Assembly (NCBI RefSeq): GCF_006094435.1
Contig: NZ_CP034783.1
Span: forward strand, 1,515,001-1,579,000
Reading direction: 5' to 3'
Length of the DNA stretch: 64,000 nucleotides
Source: Pseudomonas sp. MPC6
Lineage (GTDB): Bacteria; Pseudomonadota; Gammaproteobacteria; Pseudomonadales; Pseudomonadaceae
Translations under genes and position numbers: made by a program
Notes under the pieces: generated by a model
The model's input: only the letters and a program-made list of their open reading frames with translations
Told to the model about the DNA's origin: nothing
Database searches by the model: none
Part shown: positions 7,825-16,532 of the stretch, one piece after another
How the letters are laid out: each line of letters opens with the position of its first letter
Numbering within the stretch: position 1 is the stretch's first letter

Positions 7825-9006
7825 ATGCTCGGTCCATTGGCATCGCTCAAGATTCTGGATTTCTCTACATTGTTGCCGGGGCCGTTTGCCTCGTTGTTGC
7901 TGGCGGACATGGGCGCCGAGGTGTTGCGCATCGAATCGCCGAGCCGCATGGACCTGCTGCGGGTGCTGCCGCCCCATGACCAGGGTGTCTCGGCCAGCCA
8001 CGCCTACCTCAATCGCAACAAGCGCAGCCTGGCGCTGGACCTCAAGCAGCCGCAAGCGCTGGAGGTGATCAAGCAATTGCTGCAGGACTACGACATCGTG
8101 CTGGAGCAGTTCCGCCCCGGCGTAATGGAGCGTCTGGGCCTGGGTTATGAAGCCTTGAAGGCGATCAATCCGAAACTGATTTACGTGTCGATCACCGGTT
8201 ACGGTCAGACCGGCCCTTACAAGGACCGCGCCGGCCATGACATCAATTACCTGGCGCTGGCAGGGCTGGCCAGTTACACCGGTCGCGCCGACAGCGGGCC
8301 GTTGCCCTTGGGCATGCAAGTGGCGGATGTCGCTGGTGGCTCTTTGCACGGGGTGATAGGCCTGTTGGCCGCGGTGATCGCCCGTCAACAAAGCGGCTCA
8401 GGACAATATCTGGATGTGAGCATGACCGATTGCGTATTTAGTCTGAACGCCATGGCCGGCGCCGGTTATCTGGCCTGTGGCGCGGAGCCGCACTGGGACG
8501 ACCAGATGCTCAATGGCGGCAGTTTCTACGACTATTACCGTTCCCGCGACGGCCGCTGGTTATCGGTGGGTAGCCTGGAACCGCCGTTCATGAAGCAAAT
8601 GTGTACGGCATTGGGGCTGGAGGAGCTGGCAGCCTTGGGTTTGTCGCCTGAACCGGCGCAGCAGAAGAAACTCAAGGAGGCGCTGAAGACCGAATTCGAG
8701 AAACACGACTTTGGTGAATTGTGCGCGCTGTTCGCCGAGCTCGATGCCTGTGTCGAACCGGTATTGAATCTGGGCGAAGCGGTTCGGCATCCTCAATTGC
8801 GCTCGCGGCAGCTGGTCACTGAAGTGCCGCGCACCGACGGCTCGACCCAACCGCAGATGGCCTGTCCGTTGAAATTTTCGGACGGTTTGCCCGAGCCGCG
8901 ACATATCGGCGCGGCGCTGGGTGAGCATACCGATGAGGTGTTGGGGGAGTTGGGATATGGCGCTGAGCGGATTGAAGAATTGCGGCGTGCCGGGGTGATT
9001 GTTTAG
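7825..9006 (+). CDS. CaiB/BaiF (class III) CoA-transferase family protein
   Basis: The 393-residue protein belongs to the class III CoA-transferases, which move CoA between carboxylic acids by ping-pong acyl-Asp chemistry. The likely catalytic aspartate is Asp168 in MQVADVAGG. The N-terminal LKILDFSTLLPGPFAS block and the ITGYGQTGPY motif are also typical. The ATG at 7825 follows GGAGAAG. Substrates cannot be predicted: the family includes formyl-, succinyl- and racemase-type members (alpha-methylacyl-CoA racemase is a close relative). It stands alone, with a REP pair after it. Confidence 0.88.
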   Translation: MLGPLASLKILDFSTLLPGPFASLLLADMGAEVLRIESPSRMDLLRVLPPHDQGVSASHAYLNRNKRSLALDLKQPQALEVIKQLLQDYDIVLEQFRPGVMERLGLGYEALKAINPKLIYVSITGYGQTGPYKDRAGHDINYLALAGLASYTGRADSGPLPLGMQVADVAGGSLHGVIGLLAAVIARQQSGSGQYLDVSMTDCVFSLNAMAGAGYLACGAEPHWDDQMLNGGSFYDYYRSRDGRWLSVGSLEPPFMKQMCTALGLEELAALGLSPEPAQQKKLKEALKTEFEKHDFGELCALFAELDACVEPVLNLGEAVRHPQLRSRQLVTEVPRTDGSTQPQMACPLKFSDGLPEPRHIGAALGEHTDEVLGELGYGAERIEELRRAGVIV

Positions 9007-9017
9007 CGACTACGAGG

Positions 9018-9112
9018 ACGCCTTCGCGGGCAAGCCCGCTCCCACAGGTTCCGTGTCGTTTGCAGATTTTGTGTACGACACAGATCCTGTGGGAGCGGGC
9101 TTGCCCGCGAAG
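9018..9112. repeat. Inverted pair of REP elements
   Basis: Facing REP copies at about 9019-9047 and 9085-9111 (core GCGGGCAAGCCCGC) lie between the CoA-transferase and the convergent SprT gene. Confidence 0.85.
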
Positions 9113-9139
9113 AGGCCAGTCGAGGCACCGCAAATCCAG

Positions 9140-9634
9140 CTATTCGACCCGCATCTCCCCACTGAACACCAACGTGCTCCGGCAGCGCCGACACAAATAC
9201 CGCCGCCCTTGCCGCACCAGCCCATGGCGTTGCGCCGAAAACGCAAAGTCGCTGTCGGCGCAGGGGCATTTGTAGATGTAGCGGGCCACCCTGCGGCGTT
9301 TGACGTCGTAGGTGTGGCAGCGATTGGGCGGCAGTTCGTACACGCCACGCATGATCAATTGCCACTCTTCGCCATGGGGCTGGATGCGGTCGCCGAACAA
9401 CTGATGGGCGATCAGATGGGCCACCTCGTGGGCCACAGTCTGTTTAAGAAAATCTTCAGTGTTTTCCCGGTACAACTGCGGATTGAAACGCAGCATGTTC
9501 TCGTGCAAGTGCGCGACGCCGGCTTTTTGCCCGCGCAGCTTGAGGCTCACCACGGGGCGTTTGAAGGGTCGTTTGAAAAAGGATTCAGCTTGTTGGAAGC
9601 AGTCTTCGACGCGGGTATTGAGGTGCTCGGGCAT
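9140..9634 (-). CDS. SprT family zinc metalloprotease
   Basis: The 164-residue protein has the SprT-like domain with a metal-binding HEVAH motif (His69, Glu70, His73) and a C-terminal zinc ribbon (CPC near 135 and CRRC near 150). It is related to the protease domain of eukaryotic Spartan (DNA-protein crosslink repair), but the bacterial role is not known. The ATG at 9634 with CTGGAG upstream gives the family length; in-frame codons further up run through non-conserved sequence. It is convergent with the CoA-transferase. Confidence 0.88.
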   Translation of the reverse strand: MPEHLNTRVEDCFQQAESFFKRPFKRPVVSLKLRGQKAGVAHLHENMLRFNPQLYRENTEDFLKQTVAHEVAHLIAHQLFGDRIQPHGEEWQLIMRGVYELPPNRCHTYDVKRRRVARYIYKCPCADSDFAFSAQRHGLVRQGRRYLCRRCRSTLVFSGEMRVE

Positions 9635-9736
9635 GCTTGATGGATCTCCAGAGACGTCGAGTATGCCGCAACCCTCGGGGCTTGCGAATCGTCCAGGCGC
9701 CGAATGGTCACCACCGCTCACTGTCCTGAACACGTT

Positions 9737-9761
9737 AAAAGGCCGCCTGGCGGCGGCCTGT
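9737..9761 (-). terminator. Terminator of the Yip1-family gene
   Basis: Read on the minus strand, GGCCGCC, a four-base loop, GGCGGCC and TTTT form a stem-loop terminator 35 bp after the stop of the 9796-10398 gene. Confidence 0.8.
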
Positions 9762-9795
9762 GTTGGCAGATCTGGTTTTTAGGTAAACAGCCTTG

Positions 9796-10398
9796 TCAGT
9801 TGGTATAGACCGGCCCCACGCCGAGTCCCCAGACAATCACGGTGAACGCCATGATGGCCACCAGCACCACCAGGCCTACGGCGAGTACCGAACTCGAAAA
9901 CAGAAACCCTTCGTCCGACGGAATGTTCATGAACGTCGGCAGCCCGACATAGAGCAGGTACACCGTGTAGCAGATGGCCGCGGTGCCGACGATCATCCCC
10001 AGCCACATGTGCGGGTACAGTGCCGCCAGGCCGCCAATGAACAGCGGTGTCGCGGTATAGGTCGCAAACGCGACGCAGCGGGCCAGGCTCGGGTTGGCAT
10101 CATAGGTACGGGCCATCCAGTGGATGAACGCGCCCATCACCGCAACGCCGCCGAGCATCGCCAGGTACGACATGATCGTCATCCATAGCGCACTCTCTGT
10201 CGTCAGCATCACCGGCGCTCGATTGCCGATGACCCAGCCGACCTGTGTGGTCCCGATAAACGCCGACACCGCCGGGATGGCCGCCAGGATGAGCGTGTGG
10301 GTCAGGTACATGTGGCTGATGCTTTCCTCCTGGTCGCCACGAATTTCTTTCCATTCTTGGTCAGGGTGGGTGAATAGCCCCACTACGTGATGGATCAT
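9796..10398 (-). CDS. Yip1 family membrane protein
   Basis: This 200-residue inner-membrane protein of the Yip1 family starts with a soluble stretch (HHVVGLFTHPDQEWKEIR) typical of bacterial members, followed by five predicted membrane helices at about 33-55, 75-95, 112-128, 132-152 and 172-195. Its function is unknown. The ATG at 10398 follows GAGGAG by 8 bases; the GTG at 10407 overlaps that ribosome site and is unlikely. It is a single gene with its own terminator. Confidence 0.82.
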   Translation of the reverse strand: MIHHVVGLFTHPDQEWKEIRGDQEESISHMYLTHTLILAAIPAVSAFIGTTQVGWVIGNRAPVMLTTESALWMTIMSYLAMLGGVAVMGAFIHWMARTYDANPSLARCVAFATYTATPLFIGGLAALYPHMWLGMIVGTAAICYTVYLLYVGLPTFMNIPSDEGFLFSSSVLAVGLVVLVAIMAFTVIVWGLGVGPVYTN

Positions 10399-10680
10399 GC
10401 CAGTCACTCCTCTTGTTTTACCGTCGCCCCCCAGTGGAGCGCCTACGGGCCAAGGTGGCCGAGTAAGGAAAGGTCTGGATATGCATGCGACCTTATGTCG
10501 CAGTATAGAAAGGAGTTAACCCGAGGGCTTAGAGCAAATCGCGCTGTAAAAGCGAAGGGTAATCGCTGAAGGGTCTGTCACGATCAACCCTGTGGGCACC
10601 AGGGGATGGTGGCCACTTCGCCCCGGAAGGGTTTTTGCGTAAAATGCCGGCTTTTCGTCACACCTCACGGATTTCGCGTC

Positions 10681-11505
10681 ATGGGCACTCTCACGGTCAA
10701 CCAGAACAAACTGCAAAAGCGCCTTCGCCGCCAGGCCGGTGAGGCTGTCGCCGATTTCAACATGATTGAAGATGGCGACAAGGTCATGGTCTGCCTGTCC
10801 GGCGGCAAGGACAGCTACACCATGCTCGACGTGCTGATGCACTTTCAGAAGGTTGCACCGATCAGGTTCGAGATCGTGGCCGTGAACATGGACCAGAAGC
10901 AGCCGGGCTTCCCGGAGCATGTACTGCCGGCTTACCTCAAGACGCTGGGTATCGAGTACCACATCGTCGAGAAAGACACCTACTCGGTGGTCAAGGAGCT
11001 GATCCCGGAAGGCAAGACCACCTGTTCGCTGTGCTCACGCCTGCGTCGTGGCACGCTCTACACCTTCGCCGACCAGATCGGCGCGACCAAAATGGCGCTC
11101 GGTCATCACCGCGACGACATCGTCGAGACCTTCTTCCTGAACATGTTCTTCAATGGCTCGCTCAAGGCCATGCCGCCGAAACTGCGGGCCGACGACGGTC
11201 GCAACGTGGTGATCCGCCCGCTGGCCTACTGCAACGAAAAAGACATCCAGGCCTACTCCGACTTCAAGCAATTCCCGATCATCCCGTGCAACCTCTGCGG
11301 GTCCCAGGAAAACCTGCAGCGGCAGGTGGTCAAGGACATGCTCCATGAGTGGGAACGCAAGACACCGGGCCGTACTGAAAGCATTTTCCGCAGCCTGCAA
11401 AACGTGATCCCGTCGCAATTGGCGGACCGCAACCTGTTCGATTTCACCAGCCTCAAGATCGACGAAACCGCAGCTTCGCGGTTCGTCAACGTCGTCAATC
11501 TCTGA
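10681..11505 (+). CDS. ttcA: tRNA 2-thiocytidine(32) synthetase TtcA
   Basis: TtcA thiolates cytidine 32 in certain tRNAs using ATP and an iron-sulfur cluster. The 274-residue protein has the PP-loop SGGKDS (residues 40-45), cluster cysteines Cys115/Cys118 (CSLC) and the second CxxC Cys203/Cys206 (CNLC). The ATG at 10681 was chosen by family length; a GTG-type extension from 10606 is not conserved. A possible -10 (TAAAAT, near 10639) precedes it. A DNA glycosylase follows after 54 bp on the same strand and may be co-transcribed. Confidence 0.95.
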   Translation: MGTLTVNQNKLQKRLRRQAGEAVADFNMIEDGDKVMVCLSGGKDSYTMLDVLMHFQKVAPIRFEIVAVNMDQKQPGFPEHVLPAYLKTLGIEYHIVEKDTYSVVKELIPEGKTTCSLCSRLRRGTLYTFADQIGATKMALGHHRDDIVETFFLNMFFNGSLKAMPPKLRADDGRNVVIRPLAYCNEKDIQAYSDFKQFPIIPCNLCGSQENLQRQVVKDMLHEWERKTPGRTESIFRSLQNVIPSQLADRNLFDFTSLKIDETAASRFVNVVNL

Positions 11506-11514
11506 CACAAATTG

Positions 11515-11530
11515 TGTGGGAGCGGGTGTC
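11515..11530 (+). repeat. Fragment of a REP element
   Basis: TGTGGGAGCGGG is the outer arm of a REP palindrome with no inner stem or second arm. It appears to be a decayed copy just after ttcA. Confidence 0.4.
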
Positions 11531-11559
11531 GGTTTCTATTTCAATCCTCAGGAGAGGGC

Positions 11560-12234
11560 ATGCGCGATTACAAGTGGCTGCACGAATACTGTCTGAACCG
11601 CTTCGGTTCAGCGGCTGAACTGGAAGCCCATCTGCCCGTTCCCAAGACCCCGGCGCAATTGCGCAAGATCAGTGATGACCGCTACCTGTCGACCATGGCG
11701 CTGCGCGTGTTCCGTGCCGGGCTCAAGCACAGCCTGGTGGACGCGAAGTGGCCGTCGTTCGAAGAGGTGTTCTTCAAGTTCGACCCGGAAAAAGTCGTGC
11801 TGATGAGTGCCGAACACCTGGAGCGCCTGATGCAGGATGCGCGGATCATCCGGCACCTGGGCAAGCTCAAGAGCGTGCCGCGCAATGCGCAGTTCATCCT
11901 CGATGTGGCGCATGAGCAGGGCAGCTTCGGCGCCTTGATCGCCGATTGGCCGGTGACCGATATCGTCGGCCTGTGGACTTACCTGAAAAAGCACGGGCAT
12001 CAGTTGGGCGGGTTGTCGGCGCCGCGGTTCTTGCGCATGGTCGGCAAGGATACCTTTGTGCCGAGCTATGACGTGGTGGCGGCGTTGAATGCGCAGAAGA
12101 TCGTCGACAAGGTGCCGACCAGCCAGCGGGACCTGGCGTTGGTGCAGGATGTGTTCAATCAGTGGCATGAACAAAGTGGCGGGCGGGCGATGAGCCAGAT
12201 TTCGATGATGCTGGCTTACACCGTGAATCATTAG
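11560..12234 (+). CDS. DNA-3-methyladenine glycosylase I-like protein
   Basis: The 224-residue protein resembles the Tag (3-methyladenine glycosylase I) helix-hairpin-helix family in its second half: a helical region with GLWTYLKKHGHQLGG and SAPRFLRMVGKDTFVPSYDVVAAL. The family removes alkylated adenine from DNA. The first 80 residues (LHEYCLNRFGS, KISDDRYLSTMALRVFRAGLKHSLVDAKWPSF) fit the family's substrate-recognition half. The usual zinc-binding pattern of E. coli Tag is not evident, so it is a divergent member. The start follows CAGGAGAG. ttcA lies 54 bp upstream. Confidence 0.75.
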   Translation: MRDYKWLHEYCLNRFGSAAELEAHLPVPKTPAQLRKISDDRYLSTMALRVFRAGLKHSLVDAKWPSFEEVFFKFDPEKVVLMSAEHLERLMQDARIIRHLGKLKSVPRNAQFILDVAHEQGSFGALIADWPVTDIVGLWTYLKKHGHQLGGLSAPRFLRMVGKDTFVPSYDVVAALNAQKIVDKVPTSQRDLALVQDVFNQWHEQSGGRAMSQISMMLAYTVNH

Positions 12235-12261
12235 TACCGAGGCGCGCCCTTCGTCGGAACG

Positions 12262-12352
12262 CCGCCCGGACCAAGCCCGCTCCCACATTTGACCGCATTC
12301 TCATGTCGAATACGGTCAAATGTGGTGCGGGCTTGCTCGCGAAAGCGCCAGA
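12262..12352. repeat. Degenerate inverted REP pair
   Basis: Facing REP arms (AAGCCCGCTCCCACATTTG at about 12274 and AAATGTGGTGCGGGCTTGCTCGCGAA at about 12317) lie between the glycosylase and the convergent DUF2069 gene. The first copy has lost its inner stem. Confidence 0.65.
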
Positions 12353-12778
12353 TCAGGCGACCGAGATCTCACCTTCTCCGGCCAACCGACGATTCAACTG
12401 AAACCGCCACCGCACAAACAACAGCGCCGAGCAGAACACCGCCAGGCTCGCCCCCATCTCCAGCAAACCGAACAGCTGCCGGTTCGGGTCGAACGCGGCC
12501 AATGCGCCCTTGATGAAATACAGGTTCACCACAAAGCACATCCACGAATGCCCGCGCGGGCTGCCGATGATCATGCCCGGCGCCAGCAACAGCAGTGGCA
12601 CCAGCTCGATCAGCAGAATGACCCAGGGCCGTGCGCCGTGCAGGTCGGCAACGACCAGGTAGTAGGCGCACAGCAGCCCCACCAGGCCGAGGAAACACAG
12701 CAGGCTGACGGCTCGCATCGCGCGTACGCGCGGCTCCAGCCATTGGATGGAGGGCAGTATCTTCGGCTTTTTGGCCAC
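12353..12778 (-). CDS. DUF2069 membrane protein
   Basis: This 141-residue inner-membrane protein has about four hydrophobic helices (near 20-42, 50-67, 74-90 and 105-122 of the mature frame) and matches the DUF2069 family, often found next to wrbA in gammaproteobacteria. Its function is unknown. The start is a GTG at 12778, overlapping the wrbA stop (TGAGGTG), with GGAG seven bases before it. It is the last gene of an arsC-wrbA-DUF2069 operon in which each gene overlaps or touches the next. Confidence 0.82.
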   Translation of the reverse strand: MAKKPKILPSIQWLEPRVRAMRAVSLLCFLGLVGLLCAYYLVVADLHGARPWVILLIELVPLLLLAPGMIIGSPRGHSWMCFVVNLYFIKGALAAFDPNRQLFGLLEMGASLAVFCSALLFVRWRFQLNRRLAGEGEISVA

Positions 12779-12779
12779 C

Positions 12780-13726
<947 letters not shown>

Positions 13727-13840
13727 GTGCGGGTCGCATCTTGCGTAAGGTGGCGGCTATTCTAACTGGGCAGCGCGTAATCCAGAACCTTGGGAGGCAA
13801 TGGGACGCGGCAGTATTCTTTTTTTGACAAGGATCACGAC

Positions 13841-14308
13841 ATGACAAGACGACTGGCTGCGGCATTGGCGATCATCGGGGCGCTGGTGCTGGGGGGCTGT
13901 GGCAATGACTATGGCATCGACCAGAACGGTCGGAAAATCGCTGCCGAGCGTCTGGACAAGCAATGGCTGGTGCTCAACTACTGGGCCGAATGGTGTGGGC
14001 CGTGCCGTACCGAAATCCCGGAGTTGAACGCGCTGGCCGATCAGCTCCAGGACAAGCAGATCGGTGTGTTCGGGGTCAATTTCGACAATGTCCAGGGCGA
14101 GGAGCTAAGAAGCGCCAGTGAGAAGTTGGGGATCAAATTCACGGTGTTGGCGCAAGACCCGGCCGACCTGTTCGAACTGCCGCGCAGTGAGGCGTTGCCG
14201 GTGACCTATATCATCGATAACAAGGGCAAGGTGCGGGAACAGTTGATGGGCGAGCAGACAGCGGCGGGGGTGATGGCGAAGCTGGAGGCGTTGCAGGCGA
14301 CTAACTGA
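13841..14308 (+). CDS. TlpA-like thioredoxin-fold lipoprotein
   Basis: The 155-residue protein has a lipoprotein signal (LVLGGC, Cys20) and a thioredoxin fold with active site WCGPC (Cys52, Cys55). The loop GVNFDNVQGEEL and the cis-proline region LPVTYIID fit the TlpA/ResA branch of periplasmic thiol reductases. The residue after the lipidated cysteine is Gly, so outer-membrane sorting is likely. Its substrate is unknown; candidates are cytochrome c maturation or general envelope thiol repair. It is monocistronic, with REPs after it. Confidence 0.85.
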   Translation: MTRRLAAALAIIGALVLGGCGNDYGIDQNGRKIAAERLDKQWLVLNYWAEWCGPCRTEIPELNALADQLQDKQIGVFGVNFDNVQGEELRSASEKLGIKFTVLAQDPADLFELPRSEALPVTYIIDNKGKVREQLMGEQTAAGVMAKLEALQATN

Positions 14309-14330
14309 TCGTCGTTGCGCAGCTGCGATC

Positions 14331-14426
14331 CCCTGTAGGAGCCGGCTTGCCGGCGAATGCGGTGTGTCAGGCAACTATATGTTGGCCGTTCCGCCGCCTT
14401 CGCTGGCAAGCCAGCTCCTACAGGGG
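14331..14426. repeat. Inverted pair of REP elements
   Basis: Facing copies at about 14332-14360 (GCCGGCTTGCCGGC core) and 14398-14425 (GCTGGCAAGCCAGC core) lie between convergent genes. The two copies belong to the TGTAGGAGC class, distinct from the TGTGGGAGC class near phoQ. Confidence 0.85.
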
Positions 14427-14437
14427 GGGGCGTCGGA

Positions 14438-14842
14438 TCAACCCTCTTCCAGCCACCAGCGCAACGGCTTGCCTTCGGCCGGCCAGAAACGCATCTGGTC
14501 GATCGGCGAAATATCCCAGCGCTGCACATTTTCCAGCGCCTGGAGAAAACGCTGTTCCTGCTCCATCAACGCCGGCGCACACATTTTGCGGGTGCTGCCG
14601 ACCTTGCCGAAGCTCAGCTTGTCGCCGTCCAGGGTGTACGGCGCGAACCAATGGTTGCAGCCGCCGTTGCCATAGGCCCGGCCGTCGTCACCGAGGGTGA
14701 TGGTCAGGTGGCTGTAATCCATCAACGGACGTTCGCCGATCCACTCCAGTATGTAGCTGCGGTTCTGTTGCAACTTCACCGGTTCGGCGGCGCAGCCCAA
14801 CAGGCTGGCGCCAACCATGGCGCTCAGAACAAGGCGTTTCAT
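14438..14842 (-). CDS. META/HslJ domain lipoprotein
   Basis: The 134-residue protein has a lipoprotein signal peptide (SLLGC, Cys17) and a META domain of the HslJ type (Trp-rich sheet with GNGGCNHWFAPY and KMCAPALMEQEQRFLQAL). HslJ-like proteins are linked to heat shock and novobiocin resistance, but the biochemical role is unknown. Its ATG overlaps the stop of the upstream zinc-ribbon gene (14842), so the two genes are coupled. Confidence 0.8.
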   Translation of the reverse strand: MKRLVLSAMVGASLLGCAAEPVKLQQNRSYILEWIGERPLMDYSHLTITLGDDGRAYGNGGCNHWFAPYTLDGDKLSFGKVGSTRKMCAPALMEQEQRFLQALENVQRWDISPIDQMRFWPAEGKPLRWWLEEG

Positions 14843-15276
14843 CACGCAGGCTCCTGGCAGGTCGGGCACAGGTGCTTCTCGCCAACAGTGGTCCAGCCCA
14901 ACTCGGCAATCCGCGCGGTGGCGGCTGGCTTTTCGGCCTTGTTGCCCAGCTTGGCGTCGACCGCGAATTCGAAGCTCAGCACTTTGGCGCAGCTGTCGCA
15001 GTTGACTTTCCAGGTGTGGATCGCCAGTTCGCCGAACACCGGACCACTGGCCACCGCAACCCATTGGCCGGGCGGGTTGATCAGGTGGCGAACCGTTTCG
15101 ACGGTCAGGCGCATGGACAAGTCCTTGCTGCCTTTGAGGGTCACCACCAATACGTCGTTATTGCGAATCGAGCCGCCGTTGCCGGTGACTTGATATCGCC
15201 CCGGTACCAGGGCGCGGCATTCGGTGAGGGTGTGTTGCGGGTTCATCAGGCTATAGCGGAAATCGTGTTCGACCAT
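14842..15276 (-). CDS. Conserved hypothetical protein with possible zinc ribbon
   Basis: I do not recognise a named family. The 144-residue soluble protein has a first half rich in beta strands (YQVTGNGGSIRNNDVLVVTL) and two CxxC pairs, CDSC near residue 100 and CPTC near 140, which could hold a zinc ion. The pairs are about 40 residues apart. The ATG at 15276 follows TGGAGG. It is translationally coupled to the META-domain lipoprotein gene downstream (shared ATGA). A link between a cytoplasmic zinc-ribbon protein and an envelope lipoprotein is unexplained. Confidence 0.65.
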   Translation of the reverse strand: MVEHDFRYSLMNPQHTLTECRALVPGRYQVTGNGGSIRNNDVLVVTLKGSKDLSMRLTVETVRHLINPPGQWVAVASGPVFGELAIHTWKVNCDSCAKVLSFEFAVDAKLGNKAEKPAATARIAELGWTTVGEKHLCPTCQEPA

Positions 15277-15353
15277 GGGTCCTCCAAATATGCGCGGCAT
15301 GCTAGCACGGACATCAACGCAGCACTGCGCGGGCGAATGACCTTCGATCTGGT

Positions 15354-16346
15354 TCAGCCGGCATCAACCTGATTCTGAATATTGCCGGCAGCCCAGGCCG
15401 CAATGTTCTGCAGGGTGGTCGCGGCAATCGCGCCCAGGGCTTCGCGGGTCAGGAAGGCCTGGTGTGCGGTAATGATCACGTTGGGAAAGGTCAGCAGGCG
15501 CGCCAGTACATCGTCCTGCAGCGGCAGATCGGAGCGATCCTCGAAGAACAGCTGCGCCTCCTCTTCATACACGTCCAGCCCCAGATAACCCAGTTGGCCG
15601 TCTTTCAACGCATCGATCAGCGCAGGGGTATCCACCAGGCCGCCACGACCGGTATTGATCAGCATCGCGCCCCGTTGCATGTGCGCCAGTGACTCGCCAT
15701 TGATCAAATGTTTGCTCTGCTCGTTGAGCGGGCAATGCAGGCTGACGATCTGCGACTCGGCCAGCAACTGCGGCAAGCTCAAGTAGCGGGCGCCGAGGGC
15801 CTCGACCTGAGGGTTGGGAAAGGGGTCGTACGCCAGCAACCGGCAGCCGAAGCCGTGCATGATTCTGGCGAAGGTCGCGCCGATCTGTCCGGTGCCGACC
15901 ACGCCGACGGTCTTGCCGACCAGGTCGAAGCCGGTCAGGCCATGCAGGGTGAAATCGCCTTCGCGGGTACGGTTGTAGGCGCGGTGCAGGCGGCGGTTGA
16001 GCGCCAGGATCAGCGCCACCGCGTGTTCGGCTACCGCATGGGGCGAGTAGGCCGGGACCCGTACGATCGTCAGTCCCAGCCGCTTGGCCTCGGCCAGGTC
16101 GACATGGTTGTAGCCGGCCGAACGCAGGGCGATCAGACGCGTGCCGCCGGCGGCCAGGCGTTCGAGCACCGGGGCGCTGAGGTCGTCATTGATGAAGGCG
16201 CAGACCACCTCGTGACGCTCCGCCAGCGCCACCGTATCGAGGCTCAAGCGCGCCGCTTGAAAGTGCAACTCGATGCCGGCGGGCAGGGCGGCGGCGAGAA
16301 AGCTGTCGCGGTCGTAGGTCTGGCTGCTGAAAAGAATGGTGCGCAT
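15354..16346 (-). CDS. ldhA: D-lactate dehydrogenase (2-hydroxyacid dehydrogenase family)
   Basis: The 330-residue enzyme reduces pyruvate to D-lactate with NADH. It has the family Rossmann motif (VGVVGTGQIGATFARI), the NTGRGGLVDT block with the catalytic arginine region, and a late ITAHQAFLTREAL segment carrying the catalytic histidine. The N-terminus ILFSSQTYDRDSF is like E. coli LdhA. The ATG at 16346 follows AAGGAGGAC. It lies downstream of gacS on the same strand, as in P. aeruginosa, but a REP cluster separates the two. Confidence 0.92.
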   Translation of the reverse strand: MRTILFSSQTYDRDSFLAAALPAGIELHFQAARLSLDTVALAERHEVVCAFINDDLSAPVLERLAAGGTRLIALRSAGYNHVDLAEAKRLGLTIVRVPAYSPHAVAEHAVALILALNRRLHRAYNRTREGDFTLHGLTGFDLVGKTVGVVGTGQIGATFARIMHGFGCRLLAYDPFPNPQVEALGARYLSLPQLLAESQIVSLHCPLNEQSKHLINGESLAHMQRGAMLINTGRGGLVDTPALIDALKDGQLGYLGLDVYEEEAQLFFEDRSDLPLQDDVLARLLTFPNVIITAHQAFLTREALGAIAATTLQNIAAWAAGNIQNQVDAG

Positions 16347-16369
16347 GATGTCCTCCTTGTCCCCGGCCC

Positions 16370-16524
16370 CCTGTAGGAGCTGGCTTGCCAGCGAAGGGAC
16401 CTTCAAATTCAGCGTTGTTCTTGAGGCCGCCTCCTGTAGGAGCTGGCTTGCCAGCGAAGGGGCCAGCACATCCAGCATCGATGTTGCCTGACACGCCGCC
16501 TTCGCTGGCAAGCCAGCTCCTACA
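16370..16524. repeat. Cluster of three REP elements
   Basis: Two direct copies (about 16370-16397 and 16433-16460, TAGGAGCTGGCTTGCCAGCG) and one inverted copy (about 16499-16524) fill the ldhA-gacS gap. The first 25 bp of the first and second copies are identical. Confidence 0.9.
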
Positions 16525-16532
16525 CAGGCAGT

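Noticed and set aside
9018..9112. Repeated spaced palindromes as a CRISPR array
   Set aside because: REP copies are inverted, few and dispersed between genes; there are no regular unique spacers and no cas genes.
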